The notes beneath the pieces were generated by a model that made no database searches, was not told the DNA's origin, and was given only the letters and a program-made list of their open reading frames with translations. The translations under genes were made by a program, and so were the position numbers. Source: an uncultured Collinsella sp. (GTDB lineage Bacteria; Actinomycetota; Coriobacteriia; Coriobacteriales; Coriobacteriaceae). Taken from it: a stretch of 23,586 nt of DNA. Shown here one piece after another: positions 14,955 through 23,429 of the stretch (position 1 is its first letter; every line of letters begins with the position of its first letter). The stretch lies in contig CABRHH010000035.1 in the NCBI GenBank assembly GCA_902470695.1, positions 1-23,586 on the forward strand. The letters run 5' to 3'.

Positions 14955-16376
14955 CTACAGCAGCTTGTCCACCTCGTCCGACACTTTTCCGACCTCGGAG
15001 CCGATAATGATCTGGAAACTCGTGGGCGATACGGTTACGACGCCCTTCACGCCAAGCTGCTTGATGCGAGCAAGATCGGCCTTCTCCCCGTCAAGCACTT
15101 CGACGCGAAGACGCGTGATGCAATGCCCCGAGGTCTCAATGTTCTCCTTGCCGCCCAGAGACTGAACGAGCTTCTTGGCGAGATAGGCATAGTTGCTCGT
15201 TTCGAGCTTGAACGACTTCTCCTCCTCGGACACCTCTTCGGCAGCGACGAAATCGTCTTCCCTGCCAGGGGTCTTGAGGTTCTTCCGGGTGATAACGAAC
15301 CTAAAGGTGAAGTAATACAACAGGAAAAATGCAATACCGATGGGAATGATGAGAATCGGGTTTTCAGAGCGATTCCAGTTAATCGCCAAATCGATAACCT
15401 GCGCACCCGAGGCAAAGCCAATACGGCAGTTCAGCAGATAGCAGACAGCGCCTGCCAAGCCCGTATAGAACGCATGGACAACGTACAGAACGGGCGCTAC
15501 AAACATAAACGAAAACTCAAGCGGCTCGGTGATGCCCGTAAGGATGGAGGTGACTGCCGTAGAGGTCATGAGTCCCTTTGTCTCGCTGCGCATGCTCTTT
15601 TTTGACGTGTGGACCATGGCAAGAGCAGCACCGGGAAGGCCGAAGATCATCACCACGTAGAACATGGTAAGGAACACGCCAGCCGTCGGGTCACCCGCAA
15701 TATAGCGAGTCATATCGCCCGTAATCACATTTCCAGCCGCATCCGTCCAGGAGCCCAACGAGTAGTAGATGTAGGAATTCACGACGTGATGCAGACCCAC
15801 CGGAATAAGCAGGCGGTTCAAGAACCCGAAGATGAACACTCCCAGCGCACCAAGACCGCCGAGCATGGTCGAAAACGTGTCCAAGCCATTCTGGATAGGG
15901 GGCCATACCACGCAGAGGACGAGAGACAGGAGCACCGTCACCGGAGGCATGAGCGTAATGACGAATTTATCACCGGTAAAGAAATCGAAGATTTGCGGGG
16001 TCTTGAGATCCTTCGTATGGTTGTACACAAACGCGGAAACACAGCCGATGATGATGCCGGCAAAGATGCCCATGCCAATCTCATCATTGAGTTCCGCGAG
16101 GCAGCCGCGAAGGATCAGCAGCGACAGAACGCTTGCAACGATCGGATTGACCTTGTCCTTCGTTTTCGCGAATGCAACGACAGCGCCCATCGCGAACAGC
16201 AGGTCCATGTTGTTGATCACAACATAGCCGGCGTTCATCACAAATGGTATGTCGAGTAGATTTGGACCAAACAGTAACGTCAGCAGACCGGCAACCGGCA
16301 TCGCCGTCACTGGCACGAGCATGGCGCGTCCCAGCTTCGATAGCTGTTTGAGAACGTTATTGAAGATGTTCTTCAT
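14955..16376 (-). CDS. PTS EIICB transporter, glucose/N-acetylglucosamine family
   Basis: A 473-residue phosphotransferase permease that imports and phosphorylates a sugar. The N-terminal EIIC domain (about residues 1-370) has roughly ten membrane segments and the ILTGITEPLEFSFMF signature. A flexible acidic linker follows (about 370-395), and the C-terminal EIIB domain has its phosphorylated cysteine in SGHCITRLR (Cys419). There is no EIIA domain here or in neighbouring genes, so it must borrow one, such as a Crr-like protein encoded elsewhere. The ATG follows a GGAGGG site. It lies 41 bp after the ChbG-like gene and before GH4, all on one strand. The family covers glucose, maltose/alpha-glucosides and GlcNAc; the neighbours suggest an N-acetylated disaccharide. 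Confidence 0.93.
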   Translation of the reverse strand: MKNIFNNVLKQLSKLGRAMLVPVTAMPVAGLLTLLFGPNLLDIPFVMNAGYVVINNMDLLFAMGAVVAFAKTKDKVNPIVASVLSLLILRGCLAELNDEIGMGIFAGIIIGCVSAFVYNHTKDLKTPQIFDFFTGDKFVITLMPPVTVLLSLVLCVVWPPIQNGLDTFSTMLGGLGALGVFIFGFLNRLLIPVGLHHVVNSYIYYSLGSWTDAAGNVITGDMTRYIAGDPTAGVFLTMFYVVMIFGLPGAALAMVHTSKKSMRSETKGLMTSTAVTSILTGITEPLEFSFMFVAPVLYVVHAFYTGLAGAVCYLLNCRIGFASGAQVIDLAINWNRSENPILIIPIGIAFFLLYYFTFRFVITRKNLKTPGREDDFVAAEEVSEEEKSFKLETSNYAYLAKKLVQSLGGKENIETSGHCITRLRVEVLDGEKADLARIKQLGVKGVVTVSPTSFQIIIGSEVGKVSDEVDKLL

Positions 16377-16417
16377 GGAGGTACCCTCCCCATTTGTTGT
16401 AAGGTTGCCAGCTTCTG

Positions 16418-17224
16418 CTAGAGGGAACGGAACGTAACGAGTTCAATCTTCTGCGTCTCCTTCAAGAACCTGCGGAACGGCGGAGAAACAAGCAGCTCGG
16501 TCTCAGCCACCCGTGCGACGTTGAACGACGAACCGACCATAATCGGATAGTCGATCTGAGCGGGATGCGTCATGAGCTCAAGAACATCATGCACCTCGAA
16601 AGCCGCTTCGATCACACGGCGCGCAGCGTTGGCAATGGCGTCCAAATACCCATGTGGATCATCCTGAAACATCGGGCGTGCGACCGAATAGCTCAGCAGC
16701 TTTTCAGGCGAAGCTATGTCGGACGGAATGTCCTCATGCTTTCCCGTATAGCTGTCTCCACAATTCCAGGAGTTGCGAATGGGCAGATCGTATCTGCGGG
16801 CCAGCGCATAGAACACCGGCTCACAGCCCTTGTACGTATGGATGTGATGGTGCGAGTCGAGATGGTCCGGAACGATACCGGCGGCGAGCACCCGCTCTAT
16901 CTGCGCAGCCCATTCGCGCTCGACTTCATCCAAATCGATGGACGTGCGCTCATCGAGATAGTATGGCTTGCGCGGAAAACTACCGTCCTCCAATACCAAG
17001 GTCTTATGGCCATCGAGAAGCGGGCGACCACATGTCAGCGTGAGGTGGACCCCCACCCCCAGCCCGGGATTCTCTTTTGCAAGGCCGACCGCGTGCTCAA
17101 AGCCCGGCATCGCCGGCATAAGCGTCGTTGAGGTCAGAACCCCGCGTTGGTAACTCTCAATTATTCCGTAGTTCACGCCGACGGAATAGCCAAAATCGTC
17201 AGCGTTGATGATGAGCCGTTTCAC
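16418..17224 (-). CDS. ChbG/YdjC-type carbohydrate deacetylase
   Basis: A 268-residue enzyme of the YdjC/HpnK fold. The metal-binding motifs are INADDFGYS (Asp9, Asp10), GVHLTLT (His60) and PDHLDSHHHIHTY (Asp120-His129). E. coli ChbG removes one acetyl group from chitobiose-6-phosphate, which is needed before the phosphoglycosidase ChbF can cut and before the regulator is induced. Here it lies just before the PTS and GH4 genes and divergent from an RpiR regulator, so an equivalent role is likely. The start is uncertain: GTG at 17224 places the conserved KRLIINADDFG at the N-terminus, with GGCGG as ribosome site. An in-frame ATG at 17299 would add 25 unrelated-looking residues. Confidence 0.88.
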   Translation of the reverse strand: MKRLIINADDFGYSVGVNYGIIESYQRGVLTSTTLMPAMPGFEHAVGLAKENPGLGVGVHLTLTCGRPLLDGHKTLVLEDGSFPRKPYYLDERTSIDLDEVEREWAAQIERVLAAGIVPDHLDSHHHIHTYKGCEPVFYALARRYDLPIRNSWNCGDSYTGKHEDIPSDIASPEKLLSYSVARPMFQDDPHGYLDAIANAARRVIEAAFEVHDVLELMTHPAQIDYPIMVGSSFNVARVAETELLVSPPFRRFLKETQKIELVTFRSL

Positions 17225-17388
17225 TTCAGAACCGCCACTTCCATCCTGGGACCTTTCGTGTCGCGACAGCCACATCTTATGAAGAAACAAGCAGACCAAA
17301 GCCCCATGCCGTCACAATGGAATTAGATTCTTGCCCGCCGTATTTTGATACGCGTTTTCATTCATCAACCTCGACAAGTGAACAGCAC

Positions 17389-17409
17389 TGATATAATTGT
17401 TGTTTATAT
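17389..17409 (+). promoter_or_regulatory. Extended -10 promoter of the RpiR regulator gene
   Basis: TGATATAAT (17389-17397) is a perfect extended -10 element; TCGACA at 17371-17376 is a weak -35 with a short 15-bp spacer. An inverted repeat, ATATAA-N7-TTATAT (17391-17396 and 17404-17409), overlaps the -10 and the start site and is a candidate autoregulatory operator. Confidence 0.65.
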
Positions 17410-17424
17410 GCGACGGGAGCGCTT

Positions 17425-18210
17425 ATGACGCGAATCAAATCTACAGAGATCGAGCGGCTCTTTGCATCGGCAAAGCTGTCACCCACCGAGCGCAAGGTCT
17501 TGGTCTTTTTGATCAACAACGCTCAGGAACTTGAAGGCATGGGTTTAAAGTCCGTTGCTAAAAGCTGCTTCACAAGCAGCACCACCGTCATTCGCCTGGC
17601 CCAGAAGCTGGGATACCACGGATACAGAGAGCTTTCGTATGAGCTGTCCACTCTCGCCGATAATCAGCAAGGCTCATCCGCCCCGGAGCTCAGCGCACTT
17701 GGCTGCAAGTGCACACAACAAGATATCGACATCTTCAACATGGCCCTCTCAAAAAGCGGAGTCGCCTGTCTATACGGGGAGGGTTGGTCGCATATCATAG
17801 CGGAGTACATCGAGAAAAAGATGATCATCCATGGTCACCAAACCATACTGCATGATTTTCTGGGCACGAACACGCTCCTGGAGCAGATGCCCGACCTGTC
17901 CATGGCTATACTCATCTCCAAAAGCGGATCTACAACTGCCGTCAACGAGGCGGCACGCAGATGCAAGCGCGTTGGGATCCCCATCGTCTCAATTCTTGGC
18001 AACAAACGGTCCCGTCTGGCCCAATACTCCGATGCAGTTTTCCTGGTCACCGACGACCACCCCTTTGAATCCGAAAACCGTTCTCGGAACTATTTTTTCG
18101 CACGCTGCATCATGGTTTTCGAGGAGCTGCTTTACCAAAACCTCGAATCAACGGGTGGCGGCAGCGCCTTGGCCCCCGGCGAGGCCATTTCGTCACGCCC
18201 CGCAACGTAG
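17425..18210 (+). CDS. RpiR/MurR-family regulator with SIS domain
   Basis: A 261-residue regulator. The N-terminal HTH (about 1-80; LSPTERKVLVFLINN, then LKSVAKSCFTSSTTVIRLAQKLGYHGYREL) is typical of RpiR. The C-terminal SIS domain (about 100-235) binds sugar phosphates; AILISKSGSTTAVNEAARR (near 160-180) is its phosphosugar-binding loop. The GGGAG ribosome site lies 5 bp before the ATG. It is divergent from the ChbG-PTS-GH4 genes across a 200-bp gap and is expected to control them in response to the phosphorylated sugar. Activator or repressor role cannot be told from sequence. No clear terminator follows, so read-through towards purL is possible. Confidence 0.93.
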   Translation: MTRIKSTEIERLFASAKLSPTERKVLVFLINNAQELEGMGLKSVAKSCFTSSTTVIRLAQKLGYHGYRELSYELSTLADNQQGSSAPELSALGCKCTQQDIDIFNMALSKSGVACLYGEGWSHIIAEYIEKKMIIHGHQTILHDFLGTNTLLEQMPDLSMAILISKSGSTTAVNEAARRCKRVGIPIVSILGNKRSRLAQYSDAVFLVTDDHPFESENRSRNYFFARCIMVFEELLYQNLESTGGGSALAPGEAISSRPAT

Positions 18211-18380
18211 AAACCTATGGGACCTCGCAACCGCCTGTTATAAACGCCCGTAGCTGGCGTATCATGGTGAGGTTAGCAATCCGCGCGGCTCAAGGCGGCA
18301 GCGCTGTCCCGGCACGTGGCAGCGCCCCTTCGCCGACCGCCGCCGCACGGCAAAACCCGTCCACGGAAGGGCAGGAATCA

Positions 18381-21300
18381 ATGGTCTCTCGCGTATACGT
18401 AGAGAAGAAACCCGGATTTGACGTCGAGGCGCGCCAGCTGCTGGCCGAGCTGCGCGACATCGTGGGCATCGAGGCGCTCACGGGCCTGCGCCTGATCTGC
18501 CGCTACGACGTCGAGGGCATCGACGAGGAGCTCTTCGCCCGCTGCGTGCCCACCGTGTTCTCGGAGCCGCCGGTCGACACCGTGTACCACGAGCTGCCCG
18601 CCAGCCCCGCCAGCGAGCGCGTCTTTGCCGTGGAGTTCCTGCCCGGCCAGTTCGACCAGCGCGCCGACTCCGCCAGCGAGTGCATCCAGCTCATCTCCCA
18701 GGGTGAGCGCCCCACCGTGCGCTCGGCCAAGGTCTACCTGCTTGAGGGCGAGCTTGCCACCGAGGACATCGCCGCCATCAAGCGCTACGTGGTGAACCCC
18801 GTCGAGGCGCGCCTGGCTTCCCTCGAGCTGCCCGCAACCCTTGCTACCGCCACCCCCGACCCCGAGCCGGTCGAGGTGATCGACGGCTTCCGCGAGCTCG
18901 ATGAGGCCGGCCTGGCGGCCTTCATCGCCGAGCGCGGCCTCGCCATGGACGAGGCGGACATCGCGTTTTGCCAGCAGTACTTCCGCGATGAGGACCGCGA
19001 CCCCACCATCACCGAGATCCGCGTGATCGACACCTACTGGTCCGACCACTGCCGCCACACCACCTTCGGCACCAACCTGGAGAACATCCAGATCGATGAC
19101 ATCACGGTCCAGGCGGCCTTCGACCGCTACCTGGAGATGCGCGCGGAGCTCGGCCGCGAGGAAAAGCCCATCTGCCTCATGGACATGGGCACCATCGGCG
19201 CCAAGTGGCTGAAAGCCCAAGGCACCCTCACCGGCCTTGACGAGTCCGAGGAGATCAACGCCTGCACCGTGCGCGTGACCGTTGACGTTGACGGCGAGGA
19301 CCAGGACTGGCTGTTCCTCTTCAAGAACGAGACCCACAACCACCCCACCGAGATCGAGCCCTTCGGCGGCGCGGCCACCTGCGTGGGCGGCGCGATCCGC
19401 GACCCGCTCTCGGGCCGCAGCTACGTCTACCAGGCCATGCGCGTCACCGGCGCGGCCGACCCCACGGTACCCGTCTCCGAGACCATCGCCGGCAAGCTGC
19501 CGCAGCGCAAGCTCGTCACCACCGCCGCGGCCGGCTACTCCTCCTACGGCAATCAGATCGGCCTGGCCACCGGCCAGGTCTCCGAGCTCTACCACCCCGG
19601 CTACATGGCCAAGCGCATGGAGGTCGGCGCCGTGGTGGGTGCGGCTCCCGCCAGCCATGTGCGCCGCGAGGCACCTCAGCCCGGCGACAAGATCATTCTG
19701 CTCGGCGGCCGCACCGGGCGCGACGGCATCGGCGGCGCCACCGGCTCCTCCAAGGCCCACAACGTCGAGTCCATCGAGAAGGACGGCGCCGAGGTCCAGA
19801 AGGGCAACGCCCCCATGGAGCGCAAGCTGCAGCGCCTGTTCCGCCGCGGCGACGCCTGCCGCCTCATCAAGCGCTGCAACGACTTCGGCGCGGGCGGCGT
19901 GTCCGTGGCCGTGGGCGAGCTGGCCGACGGCCTCTACATCGATCTCGACATGGTCACTAAGAAGTACGACGGCCTCGACGGCACCGAGCTGGCCATCTCC
20001 GAGAGCCAGGAGCGCATGGCCGTGGCCGTGGCTGAGGCCGACGTCGAGGAGTTCATGGGCTACGCCGAGGAGGAGAACCTCGAGGCGACCGTGATCGCCG
20101 AGGTCACGCACGAGCCGCGCGTCCGCATGGCCTGGCAGGGCAACGCGATCGTGGACCTCTCCCGCGCGTTCCTCAACTCCAACGGCGCGCCCAAGCACCA
20201 GGACGTGCACGTGCTCGGCCAGGGCATCGCGCCCATCGACCCGAAAAGCGAGCTTGCCGAGGCGGCGCTCGAGGAGTTCGGCAGCCTCGAGGGCATCTAC
20301 GAGAGCACCGTCCCCATGGTGCCGGGTGCCGAGACCTGCGAATCCTTCCACGACGCCATGCTCGAGCTCGTCAGCAACCTCAACGTGTGCTCCAACAAGG
20401 GCCTGTCCGAGCGCTTCGACTCCACCATCGGCGCCGCCACCGTGCTCATGCCGTTCGGCGGCGCGCGGCAGCTCACCCCCGCCCAGGCGATGGTCGCCAA
20501 GTTCCCGGTTGACGGCGAGACCACCACGGTCTCCGGCATGGCCTGGGGTTTCAACCCGTTCATCATGGACGCCGACCAGTACCGCGGCGCGTACCTCTCC
20601 GTGGTGGAGAGCATCGCGCGCCTCGTGGCGACCGGCTTCGACCACAAGAAGATCTACCTGTCCTTCCAGGAGTACTTCGAGCGCCTCCGTGACGTGCCCG
20701 ATCGCTGGGGCAAGCCCATGGCTGCCGTGCTCGGCGCCCTCATGGCGCAGGTCGAGCTCGGCGCCGGCGCCATCGGCGGCAAGGACTCCATGTCCGGCTC
20801 CTTCGAGGACCTCGACGTCCCGCCGACCTTGGTGTCCTTCGCCGTGGCGGTCGACAAGCTCGCGAACGTGGTGTCCCCCGAGTTCAAGGGCGCGGGCAAC
20901 CGCGTGGCGCTCATCCAGCCCGCCTACCAGATCGACGACCTGCTGCCCGAGCCCGCCTCGCTGCTCGCCGCCTTCGACGCGGTCGAGGGCCTGGTGCGCG
21001 AGGGCAAGGCGCTGTCCGTATCCACCCCCGGCTTCGGCGGCCTGGCCGAGGTGCTCTTCAAGGCCTGCCTGGGCAACCGCTTGGGCTTCGGACTTGCCGA
21101 TGCCTACTACGAGGCCGAGGGCCGCGATCTGTTCGACCACTCCTACGGCTGCTTCATCGTGGAACTGACCGAGGGTGCCGAGCTGCCGCAGGTCGACGGC
21201 GTCGAGGTCATTGAGCTCGGCCGCACGACCGAGGCCTACGAGCTTTCCGCCTACGAGGAGACGCTCGACCTCGCCGAGCTGCAGGAAGCCTGGGAGTCTG

Positions 21301-22265
21301 CGCTCGAAGGCGTGTTCCCCTACCGCAGCGCCTCCCTGGGCACCCAACCTTCGGCCGATGTCTCGGGCACCCAGGAAACCGCTGAATCTGACGAAGCGGC
21401 AATCGAGCGCTACCGCTGCGAGGAGGAGGGCCGCATCCGCGCCACCTACGGCGGGCTCAAGATCGCCAAGCCGCACGTGATCATCCCCGTGTTCCCGGGC
21501 AACAACTGCGAGTTCGACTCCGCCCGCGCCTTCCGCGCGGCAGGCGCCGAAGCCGATGTCTTCGTAATCAACAACCTCACGCCCGAGCACGTGGCCGAGT
21601 CCACCCGCGAGCTCGCGCGCCGCATCCGCGAGTCCCAGATCGTCATGATCCCCGGCGGCTTCTCCGGCGGCGACGAGCCCGACGGCTCCGCCAAGTTCAT
21701 CACGGCGTTCTTCCGCGCCCCTGAGGTCACCGAGGCCGTGCGCGACCTGTTGCAGGCCCGCGACGGCTTGATGCTGGGCATCTGCAACGGCTTCCAGGCG
21801 CTCATCAAGCTGGGCCTCGTGCCCTACGGCGACATCGTGGACGCCACCGCCGAGGCCCCAACGCTCACCTTCAACGAGATCGGCCGTCACCAGAGCCGCC
21901 TGGTGCGCACGCGCATCGCGAGCGACCTGTCGCCGTGGCTCACCCAGTGCGACCCCGAGGAGCTCTACACCGTGGCCATCTCGCACGGCGAGGGCCGCTT
22001 CGTGGCGAGCGACGACGTGCTCGCGCAGCTGCGCTGCGGCGGCCAGATCGCCACGCAGTACGTCGATGTTGCCGGCATGCCGTCCCATGACCTCGACGTG
22101 AACCCCAACGGCTCCGTGGCCTGCATCGAGGGCATCACCAGCCCCGACGGCCGCGTGTTCGGCAAGATGGGCCACGTTGAGCGCCGCGGTGACGGCCTGT
22201 ACAAGAACGTCCCCGGCGAGACGTTCATGCCCCTGTTCGAAAGCGGCGTGGCCTACTTCGGGTAA
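18381..22265 (+). CDS. purL: PurL, single-chain phosphoribosylformylglycinamidine synthase
   Basis: A 1294-residue enzyme for the fourth step of purine synthesis: FGAR + ATP + glutamine to FGAM. The synthetase part (about 1-1000) includes DTYWSDHCRHTTF, FKNETHNHPTEIEPFGGAATCVGG and FGAGGVSVAVGEL. The C-terminal glutaminase domain has Cys1135 in MLGICNGFQAL, and His1202/Glu1204 in SHGEGRF. A low-complexity linker joins the two. This single-chain form of about 1240-1300 residues is known in Clostridia and streptococci and differs from the separate PurL/PurQ/PurS set. The ATG at 18381 follows AGGAA and starts where similarity begins; an in-frame ATG at 18264 is less likely. A weak promoter candidate (TATCAT at 18260-18265) leaves a leader of about 110 nt. 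No other pur gene is adjacent. Very strong GC3 bias sets it apart from the sugar genes before it. Confidence 0.97.
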   Translation: MVSRVYVEKKPGFDVEARQLLAELRDIVGIEALTGLRLICRYDVEGIDEELFARCVPTVFSEPPVDTVYHELPASPASERVFAVEFLPGQFDQRADSASECIQLISQGERPTVRSAKVYLLEGELATEDIAAIKRYVVNPVEARLASLELPATLATATPDPEPVEVIDGFRELDEAGLAAFIAERGLAMDEADIAFCQQYFRDEDRDPTITEIRVIDTYWSDHCRHTTFGTNLENIQIDDITVQAAFDRYLEMRAELGREEKPICLMDMGTIGAKWLKAQGTLTGLDESEEINACTVRVTVDVDGEDQDWLFLFKNETHNHPTEIEPFGGAATCVGGAIRDPLSGRSYVYQAMRVTGAADPTVPVSETIAGKLPQRKLVTTAAAGYSSYGNQIGLATGQVSELYHPGYMAKRMEVGAVVGAAPASHVRREAPQPGDKIILLGGRTGRDGIGGATGSSKAHNVESIEKDGAEVQKGNAPMERKLQRLFRRGDACRLIKRCNDFGAGGVSVAVGELADGLYIDLDMVTKKYDGLDGTELAISESQERMAVAVAEADVEEFMGYAEEENLEATVIAEVTHEPRVRMAWQGNAIVDLSRAFLNSNGAPKHQDVHVLGQGIAPIDPKSELAEAALEEFGSLEGIYESTVPMVPGAETCESFHDAMLELVSNLNVCSNKGLSERFDSTIGAATVLMPFGGARQLTPAQAMVAKFPVDGETTTVSGMAWGFNPFIMDADQYRGAYLSVVESIARLVATGFDHKKIYLSFQEYFERLRDVPDRWGKPMAAVLGALMAQVELGAGAIGGKDSMSGSFEDLDVPPTLVSFAVAVDKLANVVSPEFKGAGNRVALIQPAYQIDDLLPEPASLLAAFDAVEGLVREGKALSVSTPGFGGLAEVLFKACLGNRLGFGLADAYYEAEGRDLFDHSYGCFIVELTEGAELPQVDGVEVIELGRTTEAYELSAYEETLDLAELQEAWESALEGVFPYRSASLGTQPSADVSGTQETAESDEAAIERYRCEEEGRIRATYGGLKIAKPHVIIPVFPGNNCEFDSARAFRAAGAEADVFVINNLTPEHVAESTRELARRIRESQIVMIPGGFSGGDEPDGSAKFITAFFRAPEVTEAVRDLLQARDGLMLGICNGFQALIKLGLVPYGDIVDATAEAPTLTFNEIGRHQSRLVRTRIASDLSPWLTQCDPEELYTVAISHGEGRFVASDDVLAQLRCGGQIATQYVDVAGMPSHDLDVNPNGSVACIEGITSPDGRVFGKMGHVERRGDGLYKNVPGETFMPLFESGVAYFG

Positions 22266-22331
22266 GGTTCCATCGCGCCTCTATGCGCCTTAACCGCCAT
22301 GTCCCTTAACCGCCATACGCCTTAGTCACGA

Positions 22332-22361
22332 AAGGGCGCCCGCATCGCCGCGGGCGCCCTT
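22332..22361. terminator. Convergent terminator between purL and the toxin gene
   Basis: A perfect 12-bp stem (22332-22343 with 22350-22361) has a six-base loop. The T tract is weak on both sides (CTTCG forward, CCCTTTCG on the minus strand), but the stem is very stable. It lies 67 bp after purL and could end both purL and the opposing toxin-antitoxin transcript. Just upstream, CCTTAACCGCCAT is duplicated. Confidence 0.75.
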
Positions 22362-22449
22362 CGCTGTTCGGCATGCAACAATCGAGCGCGCACCCGCCAT
22401 GGCACGGCCTCTTCAAACGAGTCTGCCGCCGCGAACTCGCAACAATCCT

Positions 22450-22551
22450 GCAGCCGGCTGTCTCCCGCTGCCAGCTGTCTCCCGCTGCCAGCTGTCTCCC
22501 GCTGCCAGACGCATCCCACCGGCGGACGTGTCCTGCTGCCAGCCGCGTAAC
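22450..22551. repeat. Six-unit 17-bp tandem repeat array, downstream of the toxin
   Basis: Six units in exact 17-bp phase: 22450-22466, 22467-22483, 22484-22500, 22501-22517, 22518-22534 and 22535-22551. Units 2 and 3 are identical (GCTGCCAGCTGTCTCCC); the others diverge but keep GCTGCCAG and a TCCC-like end. The last unit touches the toxin stop codon. Confidence 0.85.
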
Positions 22552-22862
22552 TATTCGGCTTCAAACTCCTCACGCCAATTCGATGATCGATAATGTAGCC
22601 GAAGCAACGTCACGCTATGCGTTGCATCGTTATATTCATACACAGCGGTAAAGGGGCTCAATTCACGCCAGCGCAACCCATCTGCGCCAACAGGCGAGCC
22701 GTGACCGGGGAAAACCCCGAGCAGCAGGCGCAGCTCCGCGTACCGATCGAGAAGGCGACGCACCGCCGATGTGCCTCCCCGCTCCACCATGTAGGAAGTC
22801 GCCACGGCAAGGTCCTCCTCGAACGAGGCAGCTGCCACGACCTTGTAGCGCTCAGAGGCCAT
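22551..22862 (-). CDS. RelE/ParE-type toxin
   Basis: A 103-residue protein with the size and pattern of the RelE/ParE superfamily: an N-terminal helical hairpin (about 13-50; SFEEDLAVATSYMVERG, AVRRLLDRYAELRLLL) then beta strands with LRWRELSPFTAVYEYND (63-79) and VTLLRLHYR (84-92). Such toxins are mRNA interferases or gyrase poisons. Which one this is cannot be told. Its start overlaps the antitoxin stop by 11 bp, the usual TA arrangement, so it is translated after the antitoxin. Confidence rests on the partner plus fold pattern. Confidence 0.88.
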   Translation of the reverse strand: MASERYKVVAAASFEEDLAVATSYMVERGGTSAVRRLLDRYAELRLLLGVFPGHGSPVGADGLRWRELSPFTAVYEYNDATHSVTLLRLHYRSSNWREEFEAE

Positions 22863-23118
22863 ACTGCGACCTCAGGTCCGCCTCGATGGCGGCAGCGTCG
22901 CGCACACGCCCAGCCGCGACATCATCATGCGCACGGGCAATTCGATCCCAAAACTGTCGCTCTGATGTCAAGGTAAGCGGAGGCTGCTCCGCCGGGGAAA
23001 TCACCAGCCACGGTGCCGAGTTTTTGTATACCGTCACAGGCCGCCCAGAGGCCACCACCTCGTTACCGATTTGCGGTAGTCTCTGGCGAGCTTCGCTCGC
23101 AGTCACGCTCGTCTGCAT
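22852..23118 (-). CDS. Phd/YefM-type antitoxin
   Basis: An 88-residue antitoxin. Residues 1-50 have the Phd/YefM DNA-binding fold (TSVTASEARQRLPQIGNEVVASGRPVTVYKNSAPWLVISP). The C-terminal half is charged and helical (RQFWDRIARAHDDVAAGRV), as expected for the toxin-wrapping segment. The ATG at 23118 is preferred because GGAGGG lies just before it and similarity begins there; an ATG 24 bp upstream is poorer. It binds and neutralises the toxin, and the pair should autorepress through the palindrome just upstream. Confidence 0.9.
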   Translation of the reverse strand: MQTSVTASEARQRLPQIGNEVVASGRPVTVYKNSAPWLVISPAEQPPLTLTSERQFWDRIARAHDDVAAGRVRDAAAIEADLRSQYGL

Positions 23119-23144
23119 AAACCCTCCATCCGTCAACCACATAA

Positions 23145-23166
23145 ATAAGCTGAAATTTCAGCTTAT
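23145..23166. promoter_or_regulatory. 22-bp perfect palindrome, toxin-antitoxin operator
   Basis: ATAAGCTGAAA followed directly by its exact complement, centred between 23155 and 23156. It lies 26 bp before the antitoxin start. On the minus strand a TATAAG (-10 like, about 23168-23173) abuts it. This fits the autoregulatory site typical of Phd/YefM systems. Confidence 0.8.
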
Positions 23167-23210
23167 CTTATACTACCTCTCACAACAACTTGCGAAGACG
23201 TAAAACGTAT

Positions 23211-23429
23211 GACGAACATCGCATCCCGCCGGAGGGCGTGTCACGCTGGCGGGTTCGTCCGGACACAAGCCTTGTCCCGCTGCCGGGCGTCCCGCAGGCG
23301 GCCGTCGAGCGCCGCCGGGCATGCCGCGCTGGCAACCATCGACCGCTGCCGGGCATGTCACGCTGGCAGCCGCCGAGCGCCGCCGGGCATATCCCGCTGT
23401 CAGCTGCTGACCGCCGCCAGCGCCGCCCC
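23211..23429. repeat. 17-bp tandem repeat array upstream of the toxin-antitoxin pair
   Basis: About thirteen units in 17-bp phase, for example GCTGCCGGGCATGTCAC (23345-23361), GCTGGCAGCCGCCGAGC (23362-23378), GCCGCCGGGCATATCCC (23379-23395) and GCTGTCAGCTGCTGACC (23396-23412); one unit (23279-23293) has lost 2 bp. Alternate units are more alike, which gives a higher-order 34-bp period from 23311 to 23412. Many units carry a CTGNCAG-type core. No gene is supported here. Confidence 0.8.

Noticed and set aside
17313..17326. CACAATGGAATTAG shared between the ebg promoter spacer (11998-12011, opposite strand) and the ChbG-RpiR intergenic region
   Set aside because: A single 14-bp match is expected by chance once or so in a window of this size, and it has no symmetry or shared promoter position.
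18264..18380. N-terminal extension of PurL from an upstream ATG
   Set aside because: The extra 39 residues are low-complexity and lack a clear ribosome site; the ATG at 18381 has AGGAA and begins the conserved sequence.
18378..22175. A 1265-codon open frame antisense to almost all of purL
   Set aside because: It is a by-product of the strong GC3 bias of purL. Its product is a low-complexity Leu/Ala/Gly/His-rich sequence with no domain, while the sense frame has full PurL motifs.
22450..22551. CRISPR-like array
   Set aside because: The 17-bp units are contiguous with no unique spacers and there are no cas genes.
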